This document shows, piece by piece, positions 20,728 to 30,265 of a stretch of 64,000 bases of DNA. The notes under the pieces were generated by a model. That model did no database searches. It saw nothing but the letters and a program-made list of their open reading frames with translations, and had not been told where the DNA came from. The stretch comes from Acetobacteraceae bacterium (lineage in GTDB: Bacteria; Pseudomonadota; Alphaproteobacteria; Acetobacterales; Acetobacteraceae), in NCBI GenBank assembly GCA_947475245.1, contig CANJLW010000004.1:124001-188000 (forward strand). Direction: 5' to 3'. Made by a program: the position numbers and the translations under genes. Numbering within the stretch: position 1 is the first letter of the stretch; every line of letters begins with the position of its first letter.

Positions 20728-23700
20728 CCGGCCTTCCGCGTCTTCTTCTTCTCCCAGACCACGACCGGCAGCTTCGGCATCACCCGCTTCTCCGGCTTCG
20801 TCCAGACCATGACCGGCAGGCGACGGGCAATCGGCTCCACCACCGGTTCCACGTCCACAGTCTCCAGCCCCACCGCGCGTTCCATGGCCGAACGCACAGA
20901 GGCCGTCGCGTAGTGCCGTTCGATCATCGTCAGCCCGGCCGCGGCGCGGGAGCGGTTCAGTCCGGATTGGTGATGCAGATCGCAGATCATTTCCGCCATC
21001 GCTTCCGGCGAATGCGCGACAAGATCAAGCAGTGGACCGGACAGCGGCAGTCCTTCCGCCGCGATCGGCGACATCACGCAGGGCAGACCCGCCGCAAAAC
21101 TATCGAGCACCTTGCCCTTGAGCCCGGCGCCGAACCGCAGCGGCGCCACCGTCAGTCGCACCGTGTCGAACACTTCGTCCAACCGTCCGACCTGACCGAC
21201 AAAGCGCATCCGCGCATCCATCGACGCCGCCAGCTTCGACGGCCAGTCGGGCCCGACGATCAGACACGCCATATCCGGGTCGCGCGCCCATACCAACGGC
21301 ATCACAACGTCGTGCAGCCAGCGCACCGCGTCGGGGTTCGGCGCATGACGATACCCGCCGACGAAGGCGATATCCGCCCGCTTACGCAGTGGCACCAGCC
21401 GTTTACGCGCCGTCACGGCCCAGGGCACGACATGCACCCGCGCGCCCGGAGCCTCCGCCGCCAGGTAAGCCGCTTCCTCGGCGGAATGCGTGATCACCGC
21501 GTCCACCTGCCGCATCGCGGCCAGTTCCCGCCGCTTCAGCATCATCGCATCCTGCGCCTGTTCGGCGTTGGCATGCACCGCCGCCTGACGCGCCAGACGC
21601 ACATGATGCAGATCGGCCACACTGTATAAAATCCGCGCCCGAGGCTGCCAGCCGCGCGCCATCGCCGCATAGGTTTCCGCGTTCGACAGCCGGTGCAGAT
21701 AGACCAACTCGTACGTGTTCTGCTTGCGCCGCAGCAATTCCTCGACCGAGGCGATTTGCGGCGCGCGATGGCAGATGACACCCCAGGCCCGCAGCGCCGC
21801 CGCCGCCTCGTCGGCCCGTGCCAGCTCTCGGGCGGCGACGAACTCCACCTCCCACCCCAGCGCCTGCAACGCCTCGATATGGCCCAACACCGCGTTGGAC
21901 CCCGCGTCGCGATCCCTGCGCGGAATACGGTCGTCAACAATCAACGCCCGCTTCTTCCGCGCCCCGCCGGTCGGTGCCCAGGCGATCAACCGGTCGTCGC
22001 CCGGCTTGTCCGGACGGAACGCCGACCGCAGGCGGCGCACATCTTCCACCCCATCCAGCAGCGTCGCCATCATTGCATCCAGGGTCGACGCATCGCCCGC
22101 CACTCCGATCGCGGTATCGATGGCGCGACGAGCGTCTTTCAGCAGGTCCTTGCGATCGTAAGGCTCGACCACCAGCGGAGACCCCGGCAGTTCCTTGCCG
22201 TCCGTCACCCGGCGCACGCGCAATTCATGCCGTGTCAGTGGCGACAGGCTGCGGGCCAACCGCAATTCGAAGCCGTGCCGGCCATCGCCGATGCCCGCCG
22301 CTTCGAGATCGCCGCGAAAGCGATTGGCGGTGACGCGCGCGATCAGCCCGTCGCCGTCCAGGACTTCCAGAGTCACCGGGCTGTCGGGTCGCGTCGGATC
22401 GAATGCCCAGCCGACGATGGACGTGCCTTCTACCCCGTCCAAACTGCCTTGCAGCGGGCCGCTGCGCGCGGTGTCGATGGTTTCGATGCCGGCGCGCGCA
22501 TCGATCGTATGGCGCACACGGTCCAGGATCGGGCCGGATTCGATGCGCGGCGCGCAGAACTGCCACTTCGCGGCGGTATCCGTGGGATACAGCGCACCGT
22601 ATTCCTGCGCGTTGTGGAACATCCCGCGACTGTCGCAATCGACGAAGGTTTCCGCCGGCGCGCTCTCGGCGAAGATCACATCGTGCTGTTCAAGCTCGAT
22701 ATGGAAGTAGCGGATCGGGTCAATGTCGGGGCAACGCACGACCGACACGCCGTTGACCAGATGTTCCGCCTGGATCAGCACGTCGTCGAAGAACATCGCG
22801 TGCAGCGGCGACACATACAGATCGCGCGCCGGAATGCCGCGCCCCAGCGCGCCTTCCTTGATCAGGATGGGGATGACGTCGCGATTGCCGGCGGCGAAGG
22901 CCGAGGCATAGGCGCGCTTGCCGATCCACTTGATCGGTTTGGCCTCTCCCGACAGGGTCATGACCCGATCGCCGATCGCCAGTTGCTCCACCAGAATCTC
23001 GCCGCGATCCGTGCGGATGCGAGTCCCCGCGAGGTAGCAGGGCGTGGTGTTCTCGGTGATGAAGCTGTTGCCGCCGGAATTGCTGAAGTGGAAGAAGTTG
23101 CCGGCGTAGCTCTGGTTCGGGTCCAACGTCACATTCAGCGGCCCGCCGGACGACAGGCTGATCTTCAGCGTGTTGGTGTTGACGATGTCGGTCGCCGTCA
23201 CGGTCTGGCCCAGGACCTCGATCGTCTGTCCCGCGACCATGCCGGAAATCACGTTGGTCGGCGTCGCCGCCGTTCCGAACGCCAGAACGTCGCCTGTCCC
23301 GGACCCAAAGCTGATCGTGCCCGTGCCCGCGATTCCCGCCGCGCCCAGGATGACGGTGCCGGAGTTGATCAGCAGCCCCTTCGATCCGCCCAATCCGCCC
23401 GTTCCGCCCAGGGTCAGCGACGACCCGGCGGCGAGACTGATAGTCCCCTTGGTGGCCGCGTTCACATTGCCCGAGAACGTGAACGAATAAGGGTTGTTGC
23501 CGAAGGAATCGATGCCGCCGGTATTGATCGCCGTCAGCGCGTTCAGCGCCGCCGTCTCGGTCCCCAGCGTGAAACTGTTGTAGATCACAGCCGCCTTGCC
23601 GGCGGAATCCTGCACGACCGACAACCCCGTCGTCGGCCCGCCGGAATACTTGATCGATTCCGAGGTTCCGCCGCTGGTGATCTTCAACACACCGCTGGTA

Positions 23701-25301
23701 ACCGACACCGATGGTGTGCCCGTATAAGTCAGCCCGGCGAAATCAAGCACGTTGCCCGCCGAGAAGGCAGACACAGTATTCGCCAGCGTGCCGCCACTGG
23801 CCAGCGCCGTTGATTCGATCTGCAACCGGCCGAACAGCGTGCCAAAGGTAATGGCGGCGTTGCCGGCCGCGGTCGCGTTGGTCAGGTCCAGCGTGCCGCC
23901 GCCGCCGATATTGGCGACGCCGTTGATCAGATTGGCGGCGCTGAGGACCACCTTACCCGCGCCACCGACGACAATGGTTCCGGTGTTCGAACCGTTGCCG
24001 GCGCCCTTTTGGTCGATAATCGTATCGGCGACGGTCACCGATTGTCCGACACCCGGCGAGAACGTAATCGCCTGACCCGACCCATACAGGAAGATGCCAC
24101 TGCCGAACGCGGAACCGCTCGTTCCGGCGTTGGAATGCGCGCCGGTCCCGCCGGCGCCGCCGGTGACCGAACCGCCGGAGACCGTGCCCGTCTGAAAGAT
24201 CAGGCTGCCGCCCTTATAGACGAAGATACCGCCGCCCGCGCCCACCCCGCCGCCGCCGCCGCCGCCGTACAGCGCATGGCCGGCGAAGACACCGCCGGTC
24301 CCGCCGCCAAAACCCGCGGCGCCGTTGCTGCCACTGCCGCCGCCCCAGCCGCCAACGCCGTAGTCGCCGCCGCCGCCGCCGCCGAAGCCGCCCTTGCCCG
24401 CCGAGGACAGCCCGCCGCCGCCGCCGCCGCCAAACCCGCCGGCACCGCCAGTGCTGCCGTAAATACCACTCGCCGAAGTACCCGCCGACCCGCCGATGCC
24501 GCCGCCGCCGGCCGCGCCGCCGATGGTAACCAGAACGCCGTTATGCGCCGTCGTGCCAAACCCGCCGCCGCCGCCCTCGATCCCGCCCGAACCCTTGCTG
24601 CCGCTCGCCGCGCCCGCGCCGCCGCCGCTCGCATTGTCGATAATCCCCGCGCCCGCCGTGGTCGCGCCCGTAGGCGTGGCACCGACCGCCGTGCGGCCGA
24701 TGCCGCCGCCGCCGCCGCTGCCCTGAGCGCCGCCGCTAGCTGCCGCGAACCCGCCGCCGGCACCGCCCATGCCGCCGCCGCCGGCATAGAACCCATTCGC
24801 GGTATACGCGCTCGACCCCGCCGTCGAATTGCCGCCCGCGCCGCCGACCGCCTTGTTTCCGGTGAAATAAACGCTGCTGAGGGTCACGACCGCGGTCTTA
24901 CCGACAAACAACCCGCCGCCCAGCCCAGCCCCGCCGCCGCCCGCGAAGCTCGGCGAATTGCCGCCCGCTCCACCCGTCGCGACCGCGTTCTTAATTGTCA
25001 GGTTGTTGACCTGAACGTTGCCGCCATAGGCAAACAAGCCGCGGAACGTGTTCGTCCCGTTGGTGCCGATCAGAGTATGGCCCGCCCCCTCGATCACCAG
25101 GGTCACGCCGGTTTTCAGGTTGATCGCCGTCAAATCGGGCAGAACCGTCGCGCCGTTCAGGACCGTCGTCAGATTGCCTTCGGTGATATCCGCCCCGAAA
25201 GTAACCGCGTACGTCCCGGCGACCGCCGTGGCGTTTATGTTCTGGATCGCGGTATCAAGTGCCGCTTCCGTCGAAACGGTGCCAACATTGGTGATCGCCA
25301 T
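20724..25301 (-). CDS. 1525-aa fusion: Gly-rich/beta-helix passenger + Hint (Hedgehog/intein-type) domain + GWA-like module + GT4-like glycosyltransferase
   Basis: Gly-rich GGGGGG... tract; Hint-like CYLAGTRIRTDRGEILVEQLAIGDRVMTLSGEAKPIKWIGKRAY...SPLHAMFFDDVLI; GT4-like GGYRHAPNPDAVRWLHDVVMPLV...APLRFGAGLKGKVLDSFAAGLPCV. Confidence 0.88.
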   Translation of the reverse strand: MAITNVGTVSTEAALDTAIQNINATAVAGTYAVTFGADITEGNLTTVLNGATVLPDLTAINLKTGVTLVIEGAGHTLIGTNGTNTFRGLFAYGGNVQVNNLTIKNAVATGGAGGNSPSFAGGGGAGLGGGLFVGKTAVVTLSSVYFTGNKAVGGAGGNSTAGSSAYTANGFYAGGGGMGGAGGGFAAASGGAQGSGGGGGIGRTAVGATPTGATTAGAGIIDNASGGGAGAASGSKGSGGIEGGGGGFGTTAHNGVLVTIGGAAGGGGIGGSAGTSASGIYGSTGGAGGFGGGGGGGLSSAGKGGFGGGGGGDYGVGGWGGGSGSNGAAGFGGGTGGVFAGHALYGGGGGGGVGAGGGIFVYKGGSLIFQTGTVSGGSVTGGAGGTGAHSNAGTSGSAFGSGIFLYGSGQAITFSPGVGQSVTVADTIIDQKGAGNGSNTGTIVVGGAGKVVLSAANLINGVANIGGGGTLDLTNATAAGNAAITFGTLFGRLQIESTALASGGTLANTVSAFSAGNVLDFAGLTYTGTPSVSVTSGVLKITSGGTSESIKYSGGPTTGLSVVQDSAGKAAVIYNSFTLGTETAALNALTAINTGGIDSFGNNPYSFTFSGNVNAATKGTISLAAGSSLTLGGTGGLGGSKGLLINSGTVILGAAGIAGTGTISFGSGTGDVLAFGTAATPTNVISGMVAGQTIEVLGQTVTATDIVNTNTLKISLSSGGPLNVTLDPNQSYAGNFFHFSNSGGNSFITENTTPCYLAGTRIRTDRGEILVEQLAIGDRVMTLSGEAKPIKWIGKRAYASAFAAGNRDVIPILIKEGALGRGIPARDLYVSPLHAMFFDDVLIQAEHLVNGVSVVRCPDIDPIRYFHIELEQHDVIFAESAPAETFVDCDSRGMFHNAQEYGALYPTDTAAKWQFCAPRIESGPILDRVRHTIDARAGIETIDTARSGPLQGSLDGVEGTSIVGWAFDPTRPDSPVTLEVLDGDGLIARVTANRFRGDLEAAGIGDGRHGFELRLARSLSPLTRHELRVRRVTDGKELPGSPLVVEPYDRKDLLKDARRAIDTAIGVAGDASTLDAMMATLLDGVEDVRRLRSAFRPDKPGDDRLIAWAPTGGARKKRALIVDDRIPRRDRDAGSNAVLGHIEALQALGWEVEFVAARELARADEAAAALRAWGVICHRAPQIASVEELLRRKQNTYELVYLHRLSNAETYAAMARGWQPRARILYSVADLHHVRLARQAAVHANAEQAQDAMMLKRRELAAMRQVDAVITHSAEEAAYLAAEAPGARVHVVPWAVTARKRLVPLRKRADIAFVGGYRHAPNPDAVRWLHDVVMPLVWARDPDMACLIVGPDWPSKLAASMDARMRFVGQVGRLDEVFDTVRLTVAPLRFGAGLKGKVLDSFAAGLPCVMSPIAAEGLPLSGPLLDLVAHSPEAMAEMICDLHHQSGLNRSRAAAGLTMIERHYATASVRSAMERAVGLETVDVEPVVEPIARRLPVMVWTKPEKRVMPKLPVVVWEKKKTRKAG
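24200..24960. repeat. GCC/CCG triplet-rich low-complexity tract encoding poly-Gly/Ala/Asn region
   Basis: Multiple runs such as ccgccgccgccgccgccgcc at about 24247-24267 and 24366-24383. Confidence 0.9.
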
Positions 25302-25534
25302 TGGCGCCTGCTCCTGAATTCTTAATCCGTCCCCGATCCGCGCCCTTCCAAGTCGTCACGATACGTCAGGCATGACGTACGTTCGAATACTCACAGGGCG
25401 CTTCGATCCCGGTCACTCTGGCACGCGATCAGATGGGTATGCAATGGAGGGGTGCGCCGATATTTGTGAAAATTAACGACACCCCCTGGGGCTAAAGTCA
25501 ACTATTTGATTTATATAACAATTCCGACCCACCT

Positions 25535-25561
25535 GCTCTCCCGCCGCACGGGTGGGAGAGC
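25535..25561. repeat. solitary GCTCTCCC...GGGAGAGC hairpin, related to palindromes at 61.8-62.6 kb
   Basis: gctctcccgccgcacgggtgggagagc, 8-bp stem just 3' of the sulfotransferase stop. Confidence 0.55.
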
Positions 25562-25579
25562 GATTGTTCATTGTCTGGC

Positions 25580-26410
25580 TTAAATGACGGTAACGCCCCG
25601 CACATTGATCTCGGGATTCAACCAAAACGAGTCGTTCTCGACCCGCCGCACCAAATCCGGCGGCAACACCGTCTGCCGGGTCACGGGCCGTACCGACCGG
25701 CCAACCTCATGTAGCCCGGGCGCGCCCAGCCTGGCATCGAACTCCGAAGCCTCAAATTGGATGTTTTCAAAATCGTGGGCGAACGGAGGCTCCTCGATAA
25801 AGGCATAAACCGCCGCCAGGGCGCGCGCCGGATGGGTGGTCAGGGTTTCATAAGTCAGCAGCATCAATCGATCCGCCTCCTCCCCAAAATACGCCTCCCG
25901 CAAGGCATTCCAGGCAAAACCGACCATGCCGCTGCCCGCTCCCAACCCCTCCACCCGCGAATAGACCGTGCCCGTGGGATCGAAATTGAAAATCTTCGAC
26001 GGCTCGAAATGGTTGCGGCGAACCAAACGCTCAATGCTGTCCAGAATCCACGGCACGTTCCGCACGCAGGCGATCACGCGCGCCTTGGGATACAAAGCCT
26101 TGATCGTCGGTAGTTTCGAACACCACAGGCGATTGGTATCGAACACCACCTGATCGGCGTGCTCCCGCGCGTAATACGCGGACACCACCGCGCGCAGCAC
26201 CGACTCCCGCCGTTCGTTATCAATGAACACCGATGTCTCGTTCTCCTGGCTCATTTGCCGCAGCATCGCGGTAAGCAACGAGCCGACCGGGCTGGTCATA
26301 CCGGCGTGAAACCTAGTATTCTGACGGAGGATCGCGGCAAGCAGGGTAGAACCCGATCGTGGCAGACCGGAAATGAAATGGATCCCGTTGTTCAATGTAT
26401 CCTCCCGCAT
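25580..26410 (-). CDS. PAPS-dependent-type sulfotransferase family protein
   Basis: GIHFISGLPRSGSTLLAAILRQN (5'-PSB-type motif), RVIACVRNVPWILDSIERL, LLTYETLTTHPARAL. Confidence 0.87.
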   Translation of the reverse strand: MREDTLNNGIHFISGLPRSGSTLLAAILRQNTRFHAGMTSPVGSLLTAMLRQMSQENETSVFIDNERRESVLRAVVSAYYAREHADQVVFDTNRLWCSKLPTIKALYPKARVIACVRNVPWILDSIERLVRRNHFEPSKIFNFDPTGTVYSRVEGLGAGSGMVGFAWNALREAYFGEEADRLMLLTYETLTTHPARALAAVYAFIEEPPFAHDFENIQFEASEFDARLGAPGLHEVGRSVRPVTRQTVLPPDLVRRVENDSFWLNPEINVRGVTVI

Positions 26411-26518
26411 GGCATCGACCGAATGGGTTATATCCGCGCGCCCACGGTTTGTAGACCCCGCATTCCCGCCATCGTCGGGCGTGCTATGATCGGCGCAACA
26501 AAACGGGGAACGACCACC

Positions 26519-27565
26519 ATGATCGGGACAGATTTACGCCTTCGCCGCCGCCACGCCGTGCTCGGAGGACTCGCCGCCGGACTCGTCACACCGGCCATGG
26601 CGCAGAGCGACGCGCTGAAAGCCCTGTACGAAGCCGCCAAAAAAGAACGCGAGCTGACCTGGTACACGTCGCAAATCCTGGGCGAAACCGCGCAGCGCAT
26701 CGTCACCGCGTTCAACGTCCTGTATCCCGACATCAAGGTAAACCTGCTGCGCGCGTCCGGCCAGGTGCTGTACCAACGCGTGATGCAGGAATTGTCGATG
26801 AACGCGCTTCAGGCCGACGTCGTCAGCCTGTCCGACACCGGCGGCCAACAGGAAGAGCTGAAACAGGCAGGCCATTTCGCCCAGTATCGCCCCCTGCGGG
26901 CGCAGGAAGTCTCCCCCGCCTTCCAGAACGCCGACCCCGACAATTACTACCACATCACGGTCGTCGCCATCACGATCCTGGTTTACAATACCAACCTGAT
27001 CAAACCCGCCGACATGCCGAAAGCCTGGTCCGACCTCGCGGATCCCCGCTGGAAAGGCAAACTCGCCATCGGCCATCCCGGCTTTTCCTCCCTCGCCACC
27101 GCCTGGGTTACCAAGATGAACGCCCTGTATGGCTGGGGCTTCCTGGAAAAGCTGGCCAAGAACGATACGCAGGTAACCCGCAACATCAACGACACAACCA
27201 CGCTGGTCACCGCCGGGGAACGTGCCCTGGGCGTCACGCCCGCGCCCACCGCGCGCCCCGGCGTCGCCAAGGGCAACCCGATCGGCATCATCTACCCGTC
27301 CGACGGTGCCCTGCTTGCCGCCTCGCCGTCCGGCATCGTCAAGACCTCCAAACACCCCGCCGCCGCCCGACTGTTCATGGAATTCCTCCTCGGCCCCGAG
27401 TGCGGCAAGGTGATCGTCGCCGACTTCGGCGATTCCATTCGCCCCGACGTGCCGTCGCTGGGCGGACAATCCCTGGCCGACATTAAGACCGTCGCGCCGA
27501 CCGCGGCGGAGTCGAAATCCATGAGCAGCCTGGTCGAACCCTTCCGAAACCTGTTCGGCTTCTGA
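26519..27565 (+). CDS. ABC transporter substrate-binding protein (Fe(III)-type, Tat-like signal)
   Basis: RLRRRHAVLGGLAAGLVTPAMA signal; YEAAKKERELTWYTSQILGETAQRIVTAFNVLYPDIKV. Confidence 0.88.
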   Translation: MIGTDLRLRRRHAVLGGLAAGLVTPAMAQSDALKALYEAAKKERELTWYTSQILGETAQRIVTAFNVLYPDIKVNLLRASGQVLYQRVMQELSMNALQADVVSLSDTGGQQEELKQAGHFAQYRPLRAQEVSPAFQNADPDNYYHITVVAITILVYNTNLIKPADMPKAWSDLADPRWKGKLAIGHPGFSSLATAWVTKMNALYGWGFLEKLAKNDTQVTRNINDTTTLVTAGERALGVTPAPTARPGVAKGNPIGIIYPSDGALLAASPSGIVKTSKHPAAARLFMEFLLGPECGKVIVADFGDSIRPDVPSLGGQSLADIKTVAPTAAESKSMSSLVEPFRNLFGF

Positions 27566-27567
27566 TC

Positions 27568-29247
27568 GTGCGCGCCCGCCCGAGCCTTGCCACGCTGCTG
27601 TTCGCCGCGGCGGGCGTCATCCTGTTGTTCATTGTCATCGCGCCGCTGACGAAGCTGGTGATGGCCAGCTTCCAGGACGCACGCTCCGGCACCTTCACGG
27701 TGGCCAACTACATCGCCGCCTACGGCAACAACCGCCATATCGTCGCATTGACCAACACGCTGGCGATGGGCTCGGGAGTCGTCGTGTTGTCCACCCTGTT
27801 CGCGGCTCCGCTGGCCTGGGCGTGCTGTCGTACCGATATGCCGGGGCGGCGTTTCATCCGCATCGCCGTCGTCGGCGCATTCGTCACGCCGCCCTACCTC
27901 GCCGCCATCGCCTGGATCCTGCTCGCCGGCCCCAATGCGGGCTGGATCAACCGTCTCTGGATCGCGACCACTGGCGCCGATCACGGCATCGTCAATGTCT
28001 TCAGCTATTGGGGCATCGTGCTGGTCATGGCGACGAACCTGTTTTTCTTCCTGTTCGTCTTCCTGTCCAGCGCGCTCGACATGGTGTCGTCGGAATCCGA
28101 GGAAGCCGCCAATATCCTGGGCGCCAGCGTCTTTCAAACCGCCTTTCGCATCACCTTTCCACTGATTCTGCCCGCGCTTCTCGGCGGCATGGTGGTGATC
28201 TTCCTCCAATCCATCGCCCTGTTCGGCGTGCCCGCGCTGCTGTCCCCGGCGGCGAAATTCCCCGTCGTGACCACGCAGTTGTTACAGTTCTTCGAGTATC
28301 CGCTGCGCGTGCAGGTCGCCGCCGCCTATTCCGTGCCGCTGGTCGCCATCACCATCCTGCTGTTCTCGATCCAACGCATCGTGCTGTCGCGCAAGGGCTT
28401 TGTCTCCGTCACCGGCAAAGGTGGAGAGCGCCGACCGATCAGCCTTGGCGTCTGGCGTTGGCCGGTCTTCGGCTATGCGATGTTCGTCTGCGCGCTCTCG
28501 GTGTTTCTGCCCTGGTTCATCCTGGTGCAGACCGCGTTCAGCAGGGCCTGGGGCGCCGGGCTGTCCTGGGCCAACCTGACGATACGCAATTTCGCGACCA
28601 TTCTGTTCGAACTCGACCTCGCCCGCGACGCGATGATCCGCAGCCTGAACTATGCCTCGCTCGCCGCCGTCGGAGCCTGCGCGCTGGGGATGTGCATCGC
28701 CTATATCGTGGCGCGCAACCTGACCCGCTTCGGCCAGGTGCTGGGTATTCTCTGCATGATCCCGCTGGTGATCCCCGGCATCGTGTTGGCGATCGGCTTC
28801 TATGCCACCTATGCGCCGCCCCCCTTGGCGCTCTACGGCACCGCCACCATCCTGGTACTCGCCTTCGTCACCCGCTTCCTGCCGCTGGCCTATACCGGCT
28901 GCGCCTCCGCCATTCGCAACATCCATCCGGAAATGGAGGAAGCGGTGCGCATTCTCGGCGGCAGCCAGTTGACCGTGCTGCGCAAGGTGGTGATCCCGCT
29001 GCTGAAGCGCCCCTTGGTCGGCGTGTGGATTCTGGTGTTCGTGCCCGCCGTGCAGGAACTCTCGACCGCCGTGTTCCTGGTCGGCCCGCGCACCCGCGTG
29101 ATGTCGCTGGTGCTGCTGGATTTCAGCGAGCAGGGCAATCTGGAAATGGTCGCCGCCGCAAGCTGCCTGCTGCTGCTGATCATCCTGTTCGTCGTCGTCA
29201 TCGGCTTCCGCGTGATCGGGCGCGACTTCATGCTGCGGAGCACCTGA
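27568..29247 (+). CDS. ABC transporter permease (FbpB-type, two permease units)
   Basis: About 12 TM segments; two EAA-like loops (SEEAANILGASVFQTAFRITFPLILPALLGG; EEAVRILGGSQLTVLRKVVIPLLKRPL). Confidence 0.92.
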   Translation: MRARPSLATLLFAAAGVILLFIVIAPLTKLVMASFQDARSGTFTVANYIAAYGNNRHIVALTNTLAMGSGVVVLSTLFAAPLAWACCRTDMPGRRFIRIAVVGAFVTPPYLAAIAWILLAGPNAGWINRLWIATTGADHGIVNVFSYWGIVLVMATNLFFFLFVFLSSALDMVSSESEEAANILGASVFQTAFRITFPLILPALLGGMVVIFLQSIALFGVPALLSPAAKFPVVTTQLLQFFEYPLRVQVAAAYSVPLVAITILLFSIQRIVLSRKGFVSVTGKGGERRPISLGVWRWPVFGYAMFVCALSVFLPWFILVQTAFSRAWGAGLSWANLTIRNFATILFELDLARDAMIRSLNYASLAAVGACALGMCIAYIVARNLTRFGQVLGILCMIPLVIPGIVLAIGFYATYAPPPLALYGTATILVLAFVTRFLPLAYTGCASAIRNIHPEMEEAVRILGGSQLTVLRKVVIPLLKRPLVGVWILVFVPAVQELSTAVFLVGPRTRVMSLVLLDFSEQGNLEMVAAASCLLLLIILFVVVIGFRVIGRDFMLRST

Positions 29248-29263
29248 ACACCCCCCCGCCCCG

Positions 29264-30265
29264 TCAACTCGGCATTTGTTCCGCCAGATGACAGCGCGCG
29301 AATTGCCCGGGCACGATCTCTCGCAATGCCGGCGCTTCTTCCCGACACCGCGCCACCGCATGGCGGCACCGCGGATGAAAATAACACCCCGTCGGCGGTG
29401 CCGCCGGACTCGGGACCTCCCCCCCCAACACACCGTCGGCGGTCGCCACCCGCGGATCGGCGACCGGCACGGCGCGCATCAGCGCGGCGGTATAGGGGTG
29501 GCGCGGGCTGCTGAACAACATGTCGGTCGGTGCCAACTCAACGAGTTGCCCGACATACATCACGGCAATCCGGTCGGAGATGTGCCGCACTACCGACAGA
29601 TCGTGCGCCACGAACAGAAACGTCAGCTTCAAACGCTCCTGCAACTCCAGCAGCAGGTTCAGCACCTGCGCCTGCACGGACACATCCAGCGCCGAAACCG
29701 GCTCATCCGCCACGACAAGCCGCGGGTTGGTGGCCAAGGCGCGCGCGATGCCGATGCGCTGACGCTGCCCGCCGCTGAACGCATGCGGGAAGCGGTGCAT
29801 GAATTCCGGCCGCAGACCGACCAGACGCAGCAACTCCGCCACCTTGTCCGCCCGCTCGCTCCGATTGCCGACACCGTTGACCAGCAGCGGCTCCCCGACA
29901 TTGTCCAGCAGCGTCATGCGCGGGTTCAGCGACCCGAAGGGGTCCTGGAAAATCATCTGGATTTCCGCGCGCAGCGGCCGCAGTTCGGCCGGACGAAGTT
30001 TTGCCAGGTCGACCGTTTCGCCCGCGCGGGTGCGATACAGGATTTCGCCCCCGGTCGGATCGATCGCGCGCAGAATGCAGCGAGAGGCCGTGGTCTTACC
30101 GCAGCCGCTTTCACCGACCAGCCCCAGCGTCTCCCCTTCCGACAGAGTGAAATCGACTCCGTCCACGGCCCGCACATGGCCGGTCACGCGCTGCATAAAC
30201 CCTTTCGTAATTGGAAAGAATTTTTGCAGTCCACGCACATTCAGAAGCGGCGGTTCGGCGGTCAT
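29264..30265 (-). CDS. Oligopeptide/dipeptide ABC transporter ATP-binding protein (OppF-like)
   Basis: [54 protein letters not shown]-terminal [11 protein letters not shown]. Confidence 0.93.
   Translation of the reverse strand: MTAEPPLLNVRGLQKFFPITKGFMQRVTGHVRAVDGVDFTLSEGETLGLVGESGCGKTTASRCILRAIDPTGGEILYRTRAGETVDLAKLRPAELRPLRAEIQMIFQDPFGSLNPRMTLLDNVGEPLLVNGVGNRSERADKVAELLRLVGLRPEFMHRFPHAFSGGQRQRIGIARALATNPRLVVADEPVSALDVSVQAQVLNLLLELQERLKLTFLFVAHDLSVVRHISDRIAVMYVGQLVELAPTDMLFSSPRHPYTAALMRAVPVADPRVATADGVLGGEVPSPAAPPTGCYFHPRCRHAVARCREEAPALREIVPGQFARCHLAEQMPS

Noticed and set aside
21693-23813. 706-aa plus-strand ORF
   Set aside because: Antisense to the Hint/GT4 gene; Arg/Gln/Ala-rich with no recognisable domains, a GC-rich shadow ORF.
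24009-25325. 438-aa plus-strand ORF and nested Ala/Pro-rich ORFs
   Set aside because: Antisense of the poly-Gly tract; composition explained by GCC triplets.
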